From contig CAMCVA010000014.1 in the NCBI GenBank assembly GCA_945879625.1, positions 1 to 51,193 of the forward strand: DNA of 51,193 bases, read 5' to 3'. This DNA comes from Flavobacterium psychrophilum (lineage in GTDB: Bacteria > Bacteroidota > Bacteroidia > Flavobacteriales > Flavobacteriaceae). Shown in pieces: positions 8,772 through 17,353 of the stretch. The notes beneath the pieces were generated by a model. That model ran no database searches. It saw nothing but the letters and a program-made list of their open reading frames with translations, and was not told where the DNA came from. Each line of letters starts with the position of its first letter. Position 1 is the first letter of the stretch. The position numbers and the translations under genes are program-made.

Positions 8772-9515
8772 ATGAAAAATTTATTGCTTTTGTTTCTGCT
8801 ATTTTCGCAAATTCTTTTGGCCAAAACTGGTTTTGAAGAAGGAAATGATTGGTACAAAAAAGGCGACTACAACCAAGCCATTTTGGCCTACCAATCGGTG
8901 TTGGAAAGCCAGAAAGAATCGGCAGCCGTGTATTTTAATTTGGGAAATTGTTACTACAAACTCAACAAAGTAGCGCCGGCCATCTACAATTACGAAAAGG
9001 CTTTGTACTTGAACCCCGACGATGTGGAAATTCAAAACAACTTGAAATTTGCCCACAAAATGACCATCGACGAAATCAAGGTGGTGCCCCAAGTGGGCTT
9101 TGCTCCGATGATACACAGACTGCTTGCCGTGTTTCACTACGATGTCTGGGCCTGGATTGCGGTAGGGTTTTCTATTTTGTTTTTGGGCTTTTTTGTTGGC
9201 TATTACTTTTCCCCCTATGCCGCCAATAAACGCGTATTTTTTGTAGGGATGTTTGTGCTGTTATTTGGGGTTTTATGCAGCGTAGTTGCTGCAGTAATCG
9301 AAAAGAAATTTAGCAACAGTGAACACCCGGCTATCGTATTTGCCGAACTGGCTTCGGTGAAAAGCGAGCCAAAATCGGGAGCAACCGAAGTGGTTTTGCT
9401 ACACGAAGGCGCAAAAGTCTTTGTATTGGATTCGCTGGATAACTGGAAAAAAATACAACTCACCGACGGCACCGACGGTTGGATTAACCAAGATTTAATC
9501 AAGCAAGTGCACTAA
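8772..9515 (+). CDS. batE: BatE, TPR and SH3-like domain membrane protein
   Basis: A 247-residue protein: signal-like N-terminus, two to three TPRs (about 20-95, AVYFNLGNCYYKL and APAIYNYEKALYL), two membrane helices (about 122-145 and 155-175), then a bacterial SH3-like domain at the C-terminus (VFVLDSLDNWKKIQLTDGTDGWI). This is the usual BatE plan and closes the operon. Its stop (TAA 9513-9515) overlaps the stop of the convergent cvpA gene (9512-9514), so the transcripts meet without a spacer and I see no terminator hairpin between them. Confidence 0.92.
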   Translation: MKNLLLLFLLFSQILLAKTGFEEGNDWYKKGDYNQAILAYQSVLESQKESAAVYFNLGNCYYKLNKVAPAIYNYEKALYLNPDDVEIQNNLKFAHKMTIDEIKVVPQVGFAPMIHRLLAVFHYDVWAWIAVGFSILFLGFFVGYYFSPYAANKRVFFVGMFVLLFGVLCSVVAAVIEKKFSNSEHPAIVFAELASVKSEPKSGATEVVLLHEGAKVFVLDSLDNWKKIQLTDGTDGWINQDLIKQVH

Positions 9516-10033
9516 TTTTGCTGCGGCTGTTCGTGCGTGCCAAAGGCAACAAAAACTTCATTGAGCTGGGGATAAATAGCAGCAGACACCTTTTGAATGG
9601 GCAAATAAAACCAGGATTTCTCGATGGTTTGTTTGGACACAAAGGCATAGGAAAAATTCAGTTTATTGAACATGGCAATACCCAAACTCAACACGACGAT
9701 AAGTTTTAGCGTTCCTAAAATTCCGCCACCCAATTTGTTGAGCGCACCCAACTGGGCCACACGCGCCACCGTGGTGAAAAACTTGGCCAATAACGCTGCA
9801 CCAACCAATACCACCATTAGCGTAATTACAAAGGCAATGATTTGAATTATTTTGGGGTTCCAAGACACCTCACGGGCCAAGAAATGACGGGCGATATACG
9901 AAAATTTGATGGCCAAATACACGCCAAAAAGCAACGTAATGAGTCCGGTGAGTTCGATAAAAAAGCCATTGCGCAAGCCGCGAATCAGGCCCATGGCCAT
10001 AAAAGCCAAAAGAAAATAATCAATCCAACTCAT
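9512..10033 (-). CDS. CvpA family membrane protein
   Basis: A 173-residue protein starting at MSWIDYFLLAF. It has four hydrophobic helices and the CvpA signature LAFMAMGLIRGLRNGF near the N-terminus. CvpA proteins are inner-membrane proteins named for colicin V production in E. coli; their actual role is unclear. The ATG at 10033 is chosen because a well-formed promoter lies just upstream (10056-10085) and the family begins this way; an in-frame ATG 12 codons further up would sit at the expected transcription start. Convergent, 4-bp overlap with batE. Confidence 0.88.
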   Translation of the reverse strand: MSWIDYFLLAFMAMGLIRGLRNGFFIELTGLITLLFGVYLAIKFSYIARHFLAREVSWNPKIIQIIAFVITLMVVLVGAALLAKFFTTVARVAQLGALNKLGGGILGTLKLIVVLSLGIAMFNKLNFSYAFVSKQTIEKSWFYLPIQKVSAAIYPQLNEVFVAFGTHEQPQQN

Positions 10034-10055
10034 TTTTGTAGGGTTATGTTGCGCA

Positions 10056-10085
10056 CAAATATAAATCAAAAATTAGGTGAGGCAA
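10056..10085 (-). promoter_or_regulatory. Bacteroidota promoter for cvpA
   Basis: On the minus strand TTG (10085-10083), a 19-bp spacer and TATATTTG (10063-10056) match the Bacteroidota -33/-7 pattern. The -7 box ends 22 bases before the cvpA ATG. It is back to back with the likely promoter for the gene at 10156. Confidence 0.75.
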
Positions 10086-10102
10086 CTCCGGTGGCAACTT
10101 CC

Positions 10103-10110
10103 TATCTTTG
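10103..10110 (+). promoter_or_regulatory. -7 box TATCTTTG upstream of gene at 10156
   Basis: TATCTTTG fits TAnnTTTG and lies 45 bases before the ATG. No TTG is present at the expected -33 distance, so the call is tentative. Confidence 0.5.
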
Positions 10111-10155
10111 CCCGCTGTGGCAGATGCCTGCCCTGCCAAAAAACGCAGATCGATT

Positions 10156-10512
10156 ATGTCAAGAGATATACAATTAAAAGAACGCTGGGAACAATTGGTT
10201 GCCAAATTATCCGATCAGTTTTCGCAAGGAGAAGACTTAGATTTGGACGCCATTATCTATTTGATTGGCGTGCAAGAATTGGGAAAAGTACACCAAGCAT
10301 TCAAAAAAGACGAAAAGGTTAACCTAATGCACATTGCCATTTGTCGCTTGCTAGAGCCCTATGGCTTTTATGAGTTTGATTACATCGATGCCGATGGCTG
10401 GCCGCATTATACGATCAAAGAAGAATTGCCGCCTTTGAAGGCTGGGGAACAATCGGTGCTGATGAAAGAAGCCATTGTGAGCTATTTTTTGGCCCGAGAA
10501 TATATTGACTAA
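10156..10512 (+). CDS. Small conserved hypothetical protein upstream of pheS
   Basis: A 118-residue acidic, soluble protein with no signal peptide or membrane segment (MSRDIQLKERWEQLVAKL at the start; LLEPYGFYEFDYIDADGWPH in the centre). I do not recognise a domain. The ATG at 10156 is preferred over an in-frame ATG at 10108, which would fall at the -7 box. It ends 76 bp before pheS, which has its own -7 box, so the two may be transcribed separately. It looks like a flavobacterial conserved protein of unknown function. Confidence 0.7.
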   Translation: MSRDIQLKERWEQLVAKLSDQFSQGEDLDLDAIIYLIGVQELGKVHQAFKKDEKVNLMHIAICRLLEPYGFYEFDYIDADGWPHYTIKEELPPLKAGEQSVLMKEAIVSYFLAREYID

Positions 10513-10560
10513 GCCCACGAAAAACTTGAAATACGTCCTAAAATACTAGCAACTTTTAGC

Positions 10561-10568
10561 TAAATTTG
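10561..10568 (+). promoter_or_regulatory. -7 box TAAATTTG upstream of pheS
   Basis: TAAATTTG matches TAnnTTTG and ends 20 bases before the pheS ATG, the commonest distance seen in this window. There is no clear TTG at the ideal -33 spacing. Confidence 0.55.
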
Positions 10569-10588
10569 CGGCTCAATGACCACGCATC

Positions 10589-11608
10589 ATGATAGATCAA
10601 ATTAAAGTACATATCTCTGAAGCAGCGGCTTTTCACGCCGAAAATTCCGCCGAACTAGAAGCCTATCGCATTCAATACTTGGGAAGCAAAGGCCTCCTAA
10701 AAACCCTGTTTGCCGAATTTAAAAACGTGCCCAACGAGCAGAAAAAAGAATTTGGGCAGGTAATTAATTTGCTCAAAACGACCGCCGAGGACAAGGTGAA
10801 ACTAATCCAAGAAGCGCTCGAGAGTAAACAGGAAATTAAAGGAATCTATGGCGACCTTAGCCGTCCGGGAGAACCCATATCAATTGGTTCTAGACACCCG
10901 ATATCGTTGGTAAAAAATCAAATCATTGACATTTTTTCGACTATCGGATTTAATGTATCTGAAGGTCCAGAAATAGAAGACGATTGGCATAATTTTACGG
11001 CCTTAAACTTGCCCGAATACCATCCGGCACGTGATATGCAAGACACCTTTTTTATCCAAACCAATCCCGATATTTTGTTGCGCACCCATACTTCTTCGGT
11101 ACAAGTGCGGTACATGGAAGAAAACAAACCGCCGATCCGCACCATTTCGCCCGGACGCGTATTTCGCAACGAAGCCGTTTCGGCACGTTCGCACTGTATT
11201 TTTCACCAAGTGGAAGGTTTGTATATAGACAAAGATGTTTCGTTTGCCGATTTGAAACAAACGCTGTTGTACTTCACCAAAGAGATGTTTGGCAAATCAA
11301 AAATTAGGTTGCGTCCGAGTTATTTTCCGTTCACAGAGCCAAGCGCCGAAATTGATATTTATTGGGGACTCAAAACAGAAACCGATTACCGCATTACCAA
11401 AGGAACCGGTTGGTTGGAAATTGGCGGCTGCGGCATGGTTGATCCCAACGTCTTGAAAAATTGCCAAATTAATCCCGACGAATTCTCAGGCTTTGCCTTT
11501 GGAATGGGCGTAGAACGCATTGCGATGCTCTTGTACCAAATTGGCGACATCCGATTATTTTATGAAAACGACGTGCGCTTTTTGGAGCAGTTTAAGTCGA
11601 TAGTGTAG
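10589..11608 (+). CDS. pheS: Phenylalanine--tRNA ligase alpha subunit
   Basis: A 339-residue class II aminoacyl-tRNA synthetase subunit. It has an N-terminal coiled-coil (about 1-85) that binds tRNA, then the catalytic core with motif 2 ([21 protein letters not shown]) and motif 3 ([14 protein letters not shown]) near the C-terminus. Length is normal for bacterial PheS. It charges tRNA-Phe together with PheT, which is not in this window, so the subunits are not adjacent here. Cytosolic. The spacer after it is filled with repeat sequence. Confidence 0.97.
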   Translation: MIDQIKVHISEAAAFHAENSAELEAYRIQYLGSKGLLKTLFAEFKNVPNEQKKEFGQVINLLKTTAEDKVKLIQEALESKQEIKGIYGDLSRPGEPISIGSRHPISLVKNQIIDIFSTIGFNVSEGPEIEDDWHNFTALNLPEYHPARDMQDTFFIQTNPDILLRTHTSSVQVRYMEENKPPIRTISPGRVFRNEAVSARSHCIFHQVEGLYIDKDVSFADLKQTLLYFTKEMFGKSKIRLRPSYFPFTEPSAEIDIYWGLKTETDYRITKGTGWLEIGGCGMVDPNVLKNCQINPDEFSGFAFGMGVERIAMLLYQIGDIRLFYENDVRFLEQFKSIV

Positions 11609-11820
11609 TTTTTTGTTTCAGGTTTAAAGTTTATTCCGCTATGCTCCATCTGTCGGCTGTCGCCTCGAGTCAGGTTTCTGTTGAAAATATGTACTAAGCA
11701 CTTTTGAATAGATCCCGAAGTCTCGTAATTCTCAGTATTACCTAGCTTCTTAGCTGAAATCTTCCAACTTCCCACTCCTAACTCCTAACTTCCAGCTTCC
11801 AACTCCCAGCTAAAAAACCC
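11609..11820. repeat. Repeat-rich spacer after pheS
   Basis: 212 bp without a gene. The first half holds a fragment TCCCGAAGTCTCG (11712-11724) that resembles a worn copy of the palindrome described at 36947 and 48226. The second half (about 11760-11815) is a pyrimidine-rich string of CTTCCAACTTCCCACTCCTAACTCC-type words, also seen at 37027-37060, 48269-48297 and 48596-48620. No terminator or promoter box is clear here. Confidence 0.6.
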
Positions 11821-12228
11821 ATGAAATCAGACATCATCATTCCCAAAGTAGAAAATGTATTCTTGGCCGCCGTGCAAGAATGGAGCGACGACTTTAACGA
11901 CAACGTATGGTACGTATATTTAATCAATGATTCCGACTACGATTTAGACAATGTGATGTTGGTGTCTAAAGCTTTTGGCACGATAGATGGCGAAATGAAA
12001 AAAACCTCGTTGTTGCGCCACGCTTTTGTAAAAGTTCCGGCTGTGTCGGTTCAAAAAGTAGAGTTCATCGATCAATCGGTGTTGCAACTCAACAACGAAT
12101 TCATGCTTACCTATTTTATAGAAAATAGCTTGTATGACAAAAAATTTATCTTCCTAAAAAACAGCATCAACCTAAACGCAACCGAAGAAGTGCCTATTTT
12201 ATTTGTAAACGGCGTGGTAGTAAAATGA
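11821..12228 (+). CDS. Conserved hypothetical protein, 135 aa
   Basis: A 135-residue soluble protein, no signal peptide. Its beta-rich sequence (DNVWYVYLINDSDYDLDNVMLVSKAF) suggests a small beta-sandwich. I do not recognise the family. It follows pheS across a repeat-rich spacer and ends two bases before the convergent gpsA stop, leaving no room for a terminator. Coding reality is supported by length, composition like its neighbours and clean boundaries; function is unknown. Confidence 0.75.
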   Translation: MKSDIIIPKVENVFLAAVQEWSDDFNDNVWYVYLINDSDYDLDNVMLVSKAFGTIDGEMKKTSLLRHAFVKVPAVSVQKVEFIDQSVLQLNNEFMLTYFIENSLYDKKFIFLKNSINLNATEEVPILFVNGVVVK

Positions 12229-12230
12229 GC

Positions 12231-13226
12231 CTAATCCAATAGTTCGGTGAGTTTCTTGAACACCTTTTTGGCATCTTTCCCTTGGTACAAAATTTCGTGT
12301 ACCGCGTCAATAATGGGCGTTTTTGCTTGGTAGGTTTGGTTTAATTCCCAAGCACTTTTGGCGGCATAATAGCCCTCAGCCACCATACTCATTTCCATCA
12401 TGGCGCTTTTCACGGTGTAGCCCTTTCCAATCATGTTTCCAAACATACGGTTGCGAGAAAATATAGAATAACCGGTTACCAACAAATCGCCCAAGTAGGC
12501 TGAATCGTTGATGTTGCGTTTCATTTTGTGGACTTTTCGAATAAATTTTTTCATCTCCCGAATCCCATTGCTCATCAACACCGACTGAAAATTATCGCCA
12601 TAGCCCAAGCCATGTGCCATACCGGCAGCGATCGCATAAATGTTTTTGAGCATTGCGGCATATTCGGTGCCAATAATATCGTCTGATATTTTAGTTTTGA
12701 TGTAATTACTAGACAAATTTTGAGCCACTACTTTTGCTTTTTTGGCGTCTCCGCAGGCAATGGTCAAGTAGGATAGGCGCTCTAAAGCTACTTCCTCTGC
12801 GTGACAAGGCCCCGTAATTACGCCTATGTTTTCGAAGGGAATGTCGAAGGATTTATGAAAGTGCTCCCCTACAATAAGGCTCGTTTCGGGCACTATGCCT
12901 TTGATGGCTGAAAAAATAACTTTGTCTTCTAATTTACTGGTGAGCTTAAGCAATTCGATATTCAAAAAGGCAGAAGGAATGGCAAAAATAATGATGTCGG
13001 CAAAATCAATGGCTTCATTAATGTCGTTTGTGAGCAGCAATTGCTCCATTTTGAACTCGACTGAGCTTAAATAATTGGGATTATGGTGTTCGGATTGTAA
13101 ATGCGCGATGGCCTCTTCGTTGCGCATGTACCAGGCAATTTTCGTCTGATTTACACACAGCATTTTGGCAATCGCCGTGGCCCAACTGCCTCCGCCTATA
13201 ACGGCAAATTTTGGATTGTCTTTCAT
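12231..13226 (-). CDS. gpsA: Glycerol-3-phosphate dehydrogenase [NAD(P)+]
   Basis: A 331-residue enzyme that reduces dihydroxyacetone phosphate to sn-glycerol 3-phosphate, the backbone for phospholipids. Rossmann motif AVIGGGSWATA lies at residues 8-18; the GPCHAEEV segment and the central KNIYAIAAGMAHGLGYGDN stretch (substrate-binding Lys) are characteristic. Length is normal. Cytosolic. A TACTTTTG box lies 43 bases upstream of the start. Convergent with the 11821 gene, two bases apart. Confidence 0.96.
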   Translation of the reverse strand: MKDNPKFAVIGGGSWATAIAKMLCVNQTKIAWYMRNEEAIAHLQSEHHNPNYLSSVEFKMEQLLLTNDINEAIDFADIIIFAIPSAFLNIELLKLTSKLEDKVIFSAIKGIVPETSLIVGEHFHKSFDIPFENIGVITGPCHAEEVALERLSYLTIACGDAKKAKVVAQNLSSNYIKTKISDDIIGTEYAAMLKNIYAIAAGMAHGLGYGDNFQSVLMSNGIREMKKFIRKVHKMKRNINDSAYLGDLLVTGYSIFSRNRMFGNMIGKGYTVKSAMMEMSMVAEGYYAAKSAWELNQTYQAKTPIIDAVHEILYQGKDAKKVFKKLTELLD

Positions 13227-13269
13227 AAATTAGCTACAATTATGTAGGTTTTTTGCTATTTGGGGTGAC

Positions 13270-13277
13270 CAAAAGTA
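13270..13277 (-). promoter_or_regulatory. -7 box TACTTTTG upstream of gpsA
   Basis: On the minus strand TACTTTTG fits TAnnTTTG and ends 43 bases before the gpsA ATG. No well-spaced TTG is visible. Confidence 0.45.
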
Positions 13278-13299
13278 AGTAAAAACAAGCAATTCTAAT

Positions 13300-14466
13300 T
13301 TAATAACTCATTTCAACAATTTGTCGCAATTTGGCTAAATCAATGTTTTGACGTTCGCCCAAAGCAATCCAGCCGCGTTGTTCAAAACGGTTCACGATAA
13401 AATCGGCGGTTTGTGCAAAGTCGGGAGTGTATTGGCTAAGTTTGGTTGGAACTCCCAGCTGCTGGAAAAACTGCGTAGTTTTATCAATCGCCTGATTGGC
13501 TCGCTCCGCTGGCGTTCCGCTGCTAATGTTCCAGACGCGTTCGCCATATTGGATCAGTTTGTCTTGCTTGGTTTCCAACAGCACGCGGTACAAGTTTGGC
13601 GCTATGATGGCCAAGGTGCGCGCGTGATCAATTTCATACAAGGCCGTCAATTCGTGGCCTATCATGTGTGTGGCCCAATCAACCGGTACGCCTTTGTTGA
13701 GCAACCCGTTTAATGCCATGGTGCAACACCACATAAAATTAGAAGCCAACACATAATCAGACGGATTGTCAATCACTTTGGGTCCCATTTCGACTAAAGT
13801 TTGCAAAATTCCTTCGGCAATTCGGTCTTGCAAATAGGCCTCGTGCGGATACGTAAGGTATTGTTCCATGACGTGCATAAACGAATCAATGACTCCGTTT
13901 TGCAATTGGCGTTTGGGCAAAGATGCAATAACAGTTGGGTCGCAAATAGAAAACTTAGGAAACAAGGCGCTGCCCCCTAAAGTTAATTTTTCTTGTGTGG
14001 CTTGGATGGTTACCACTGCGCCCGAATTCATTTCGCTTCCGGTGGCCGGCAAGGTAAGCACCGTGCCAAATGGAACCACTTTTGAAAGATCGGTAAACAA
14101 GATACGCTCGTGCAAAATGCGGGCAGCATCGCCAGCAAAATGTGTCGCGGCCGAGATAAATTTTACGCCATCAATCACGCTGCCGCCGCCCACGGCTAAA
14201 ATAAAATTGAGCTGTTCTTTGCGAATCACTTCTACGGCCTGCATCAGGGTTTCGTAGCGCGGATTAGGTTCAACTCCGCCAAATTCTACCAGATGAAATC
14301 CTTGCAACGCAGCAATTACTTGTGCGTGAATGCCATTGGCAAAAATGCTACCGCCGCCATACACCAGCAGCACGCGGGCGTCTTTGGGCACTAGATTGGC
14401 TAATTTTTCAATCTGCTGGGTGCCAAAAAGCAGTTTAGTTGGGTTGTATAAATCAAAATTGCGCAT
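13300..14466 (-). CDS. Iron-containing alcohol dehydrogenase (YqhD/BdhA type)
   Basis: A 388-residue group III, metal-dependent alcohol dehydrogenase. It starts MRNFDLYNPTKLLFG as YqhD/BdhA-type enzymes do. The nucleotide motif VYGGGSIF and the AVGGGSVIDGVKFI segment are present, and the metal-binding part contains the expected His residues (DSFMHVMEQ, HMIGHELTALYEIDHAR). These enzymes interconvert aldehydes and alcohols with NAD(P)H, often detoxifying short aldehydes. Cytosolic. It has its own -7 box 20 bases upstream. The substrate cannot be read from sequence. Confidence 0.93.
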   Translation of the reverse strand: MRNFDLYNPTKLLFGTQQIEKLANLVPKDARVLLVYGGGSIFANGIHAQVIAALQGFHLVEFGGVEPNPRYETLMQAVEVIRKEQLNFILAVGGGSVIDGVKFISAATHFAGDAARILHERILFTDLSKVVPFGTVLTLPATGSEMNSGAVVTIQATQEKLTLGGSALFPKFSICDPTVIASLPKRQLQNGVIDSFMHVMEQYLTYPHEAYLQDRIAEGILQTLVEMGPKVIDNPSDYVLASNFMWCCTMALNGLLNKGVPVDWATHMIGHELTALYEIDHARTLAIIAPNLYRVLLETKQDKLIQYGERVWNISSGTPAERANQAIDKTTQFFQQLGVPTKLSQYTPDFAQTADFIVNRFEQRGWIALGERQNIDLAKLRQIVEMSY

Positions 14467-14486
14467 AGTCGTTTATTTTAGTGGGG

Positions 14487-14494
14487 CAAAAATA
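14487..14494 (-). promoter_or_regulatory. -7 box TATTTTTG upstream of the alcohol dehydrogenase
   Basis: TATTTTTG on the minus strand ends 20 bases before the ATG at 14466. It matches the -7 consensus; the -33 TTG is not obvious. Confidence 0.5.
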
Positions 14495-14540
14495 CGAATA
14501 CTTAGTGGGTTTTGGTTGACGGGTTAAAGAGATACTATGA

Positions 14541-14835
14541 ACGGCTGTTAAGTGGGAAGTGGAAAGTTTTTCAAAGTTTACTAAGAAGGGCTGTTAAGCG
14601 GGAAGTGGGAAGTGGGAAGTGGGAAGTTTTTCAAAGTTTACTAAGAACAGACAACCTAAAACCGATAACTGACAACCGTTCTTAGTATACTTTTGACTTT
14701 AAGACTTTCCGCTGAATTAGATTGCTTCGTCGTTCCTCCTCGCAATGACGTTCTTAGTATACTTCTAGAACCGAAAACAGACAACCTAAAACCGAGAACC
14801 GACAACAGCCAACTCACAACCGACAACTCATAACT
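14541..14835. repeat. Mosaic of interspersed repeats between two minus-strand genes
   Basis: The gap 14467-14813 has no gene beyond the promoter box. Two tandem copies of a unit running from GGCTGTTAAG to TTTTTCAAAGTTTACTAAGAA (14543-14588, 14589-14648) differ by two extra AAGTGGG-type heptamers. CAGACAACCTAAAACCGA occurs at 14648 and 14775. CGTTCTTAGTATACTT occurs at 14677 and 14750, flanking a GATTGCTTCGTCGTTCCTCC...CGCAATGACG element (14720-14750), a sequence type widespread in bacterial spacers; a second, worn copy is at 48927. The repeats run into the 3' end of the cyclo-ligase gene. Confidence 0.75.
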
Positions 14836-15383
14836 CCCTCCGCTGTCACTACATAATCCAAGGCAACATCTGCAGCAGATATGTCCTCGATTTTTTCTTC
14901 GGGTCCAAAAAAAGACAAGCCAATTTTTACCGTGTTGGGATTGCATTGCTGCAAAAAGGTATCGTAAAATCCTTTGCCGTAACCCACGCGGTGGCCTAGT
15001 TTGTCATAGGCCAATAAGGGCACAAACACCACCTCAATTTTAGAAACAGGCACTTCCAATCCCGATACGGGTTCGGGAATTCCGTGGGCGTTGGGGATTA
15101 TTTTGGTCGAATCGGTGAGTAAAAAATGCGTCATTTCCCGGGTAGTGAAATCGCTTTTTGAAATCAAGATTTCTTTGTCTTTTCCGGCCAAGAGGTGCAA
15201 GATAAATTCGGTATTCACTTCGCGCTGCTTTACGATAGGCAAAAAAACATGAAAATAGGTGTGCTCCCAAATGGGCAAAGCCAAGAGCTGATTGGCAATG
15301 GCCAAACTTTGGGCTTCAATGGCATCAGCTGTGAGCGCGGCTCGGCGTTGTTTGTATAAAAGTCTTAGATCAGATTTGTGCAT
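14814..15383 (-). CDS. 5-formyltetrahydrofolate cyclo-ligase
   Basis: A 189-residue enzyme that uses ATP to convert 5-formyl-THF to 5,10-methenyl-THF in one-carbon metabolism. The N-terminal LRLLYKQRRAAL and the C-terminal signature LGHRVGYGKGFYDTFL followed by IGLSFFGPE are diagnostic; length is normal. Cytosolic. The last five codons and stop (MSCRL) lie in the interspersed repeat that fills the downstream spacer, so the C-terminus appears to have been rewritten by repeat sequence. It is divergent from uvrC. Confidence 0.94.
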   Translation of the reverse strand: MHKSDLRLLYKQRRAALTADAIEAQSLAIANQLLALPIWEHTYFHVFLPIVKQREVNTEFILHLLAGKDKEILISKSDFTTREMTHFLLTDSTKIIPNAHGIPEPVSGLEVPVSKIEVVFVPLLAYDKLGHRVGYGKGFYDTFLQQCNPNTVKIGLSFFGPEEKIEDISAADVALDYVVTAEGVMSCRL

Positions 15384-15508
15384 AGCAAAGCGTGTTTCAA
15401 CTCGGCTATAAATGTAACTAAATGAGAAACTTCTACGTGGTGCATCAACACAATTTTATCGCTAATGGATTAACCACAACAAAGGCTGTTTACAACCCAC
15501 AACATCGC

Positions 15509-15538
15509 TTGTATTTTTAAACATTTCAACTAACTTTG
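15509..15538 (+). promoter_or_regulatory. Strong-consensus promoter directly abutting uvrC
   Basis: TTG (15509-15511), a 19-bp spacer and TAACTTTG (15531-15538) match the Bacteroidota promoter at the ideal spacing. The box ends only three bases before the uvrC ATG at 15542, so transcription should begin at or within a few bases of the start codon. Confidence 0.7.
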
Positions 15539-15541
15539 GTC

Positions 15542-17353
15542 ATGCAAAATCCGGCTTTAGAACTGCAGCTGCAATCCCTGCCCGACGGCCCTGGCGTGTA
15601 TCAGTATTATGATGACGCCGGTAAAATTTTGTATGTAGGCAAAGCCAAAAACCTTAAAAAAAGGGTTTCCTCCTATTTTCACAAAACACACGACAACGCC
15701 AAAACCAATGTGCTGGTACGAAAAATCGTAACCATCAAACACATCGTCGTCCCCACCGAATCGGACGCCTTGTTGCTAGAAAACAACCTGATCAAAAAAT
15801 TACAGCCGCGCTACAATGTGCTGCTGCGCGACGACAAAACGTATCCGTGGTTGTGCATCAAAAACGAACCCTTTTCGCGGGTATTTTCTACCCGACGACT
15901 CATCAAAGACGGCTCGGAGTATTTTGGGCCGTATACCAATTTCAAGACTGTGTCTGCAATTATGGATTTGATTAAACAGTTGTATCCGCTGCGTACGTGC
16001 TCCTATGATTTAAACGCCAATAATTTGGCCAAACACAAATACAAAGTGTGTTTAGAATACCATTTAGGAAACTGCAAAGGCCCCTGCGAAGGGCATGAAT
16101 CGCTCGAGAATTACCAACAACAAGTGCATGCCATCCGCGAAATCTTGAAAGGAAACTTGAAGGAAAGCATCAAAGATTTTAAACAAAAAATGAACCTCTT
16201 TGCTTCGCTCACGCAATTTGAAGCGGCACAGCAAATGAAGGAAAAAATAGTAACGCTCGAGAATTACCAAGCGCGTTCCACCATCATCAATCCCAAAATT
16301 AACAACGTCGATGTGTTTTCGATTGTGTCTGATGAAACGTCAGCTTTTGTCAATTTTTTGCAAATTGCCCACGGATCGATCATTCGTTCGCATACGCTAG
16401 AAATTAAAAAGAAACTCGACGAATCTGATCAAGAATTATTGGAATTAGCCATCGTAGAACTGCGGGAGCGCTTTCAGTTGCTTTCAAAAGAAATTCTGGT
16501 TCCGTTTGCCGTTGATTTGGGCGAACAACTCAAAATATCGGTGCCACTTTTGGGCGATAAAAAACAACTCTTGGAACTGTCCGAGCGAAACGCCAAATTT
16601 CACCGCATCGAACAACTCAAGCAATTGCAAATCGTAGATCCAGACCGACACACCACGCGCGTCATGGCCCAAATGCAGAAAGATTTACGCCTCAGCGTCG
16701 AGCCCCGACACATTGAATGTTTTGACAACTCGAACATACAAGGAACCAATCCGGTGGCGGCCTGTGTTGTATTTAAAGACGGCAAACCCAGCAAAAAAGA
16801 TTACCGCCACTTCAACATCAAAACCGTAGAAGGACCCAATGATTTTGCCTCGATGGAAGAGGTGGTGTACCGCCGCTACAAACGCTTGCTCGACGAACAA
16901 GAACCCTTGCCGCAACTCATTATCATTGACGGCGGAAAAGGCCAATTGTCGTCGGCCTTGAAAAGCATCGATGCCTTGGGATTGAGAGGAAAAATTGCCA
17001 TAGTGGGCATAGCCAAGCGCTTGGAAGAACTATTTTATCCAGGTGATTCAGTGCCGTTGTATTTGGACAAAAAATCAGAAACGCTCAAAGTAATTCAGTA
17101 TTTGCGCAACGAAGCCCACCGTTTTGGCATCAGCTTTCACCGCGATCAACGCAGCAAGTCGGCGATCAATTCGTCGATGGAGGCCATCCCGGGTATTGGC
17201 GAGAAAACCATCACCCAATTGTTGCAGCACTTCAAAAGTGTGAAGCGATTGCAACTCGCGAGCGAAACCGATATTGCCGAAGTAGTAGGCGTTTCAAAAG
17301 CAAAAAAAATTACCGACTTTTACCACGCAAATTCAACCCATGAGCAATCCTAA
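15542..17353 (+). CDS. uvrC: Excinuclease ABC subunit C
   Basis: A 603-residue nucleotide-excision-repair nuclease that cuts on both sides of a lesion with UvrA/UvrB. Domains: GIY-YIG nuclease (about 12-95, GPGVYQYYDDAGKILYVGKAK), UVR UvrB-binding motif (about 205-240), RNase H-like nuclease domain (about 370-530; HIECFDNSNIQGTNPVAACV and IIDGGKGQL), and C-terminal helix-hairpin-helix (IPGIGEKTITQLLQHF). The ATG at 15542 begins MQNPALELQ and is preferred to a TTG two codons upstream, which lies inside the -7 box. It overlaps the next gene by 14 bases. Confidence 0.97.
   Translation: MQNPALELQLQSLPDGPGVYQYYDDAGKILYVGKAKNLKKRVSSYFHKTHDNAKTNVLVRKIVTIKHIVVPTESDALLLENNLIKKLQPRYNVLLRDDKTYPWLCIKNEPFSRVFSTRRLIKDGSEYFGPYTNFKTVSAIMDLIKQLYPLRTCSYDLNANNLAKHKYKVCLEYHLGNCKGPCEGHESLENYQQQVHAIREILKGNLKESIKDFKQKMNLFASLTQFEAAQQMKEKIVTLENYQARSTIINPKINNVDVFSIVSDETSAFVNFLQIAHGSIIRSHTLEIKKKLDESDQELLELAIVELRERFQLLSKEILVPFAVDLGEQLKISVPLLGDKKQLLELSERNAKFHRIEQLKQLQIVDPDRHTTRVMAQMQKDLRLSVEPRHIECFDNSNIQGTNPVAACVVFKDGKPSKKDYRHFNIKTVEGPNDFASMEEVVYRRYKRLLDEQEPLPQLIIIDGGKGQLSSALKSIDALGLRGKIAIVGIAKRLEELFYPGDSVPLYLDKKSETLKVIQYLRNEAHRFGISFHRDQRSKSAINSSMEAIPGIGEKTITQLLQHFKSVKRLQLASETDIAEVVGVSKAKKITDFYHANSTHEQS

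Noticed and set aside
14541..14648. Possible CRISPR or phage attachment site
   Set aside because: Only two copies, differing by heptamer expansion, with no cas or integrase gene nearby.
14656..14946. 96-codon minus-strand open frame over the cyclo-ligase 3' end
   Set aside because: It runs through repeat sequence and overlaps the well-supported cyclo-ligase gene out of frame.
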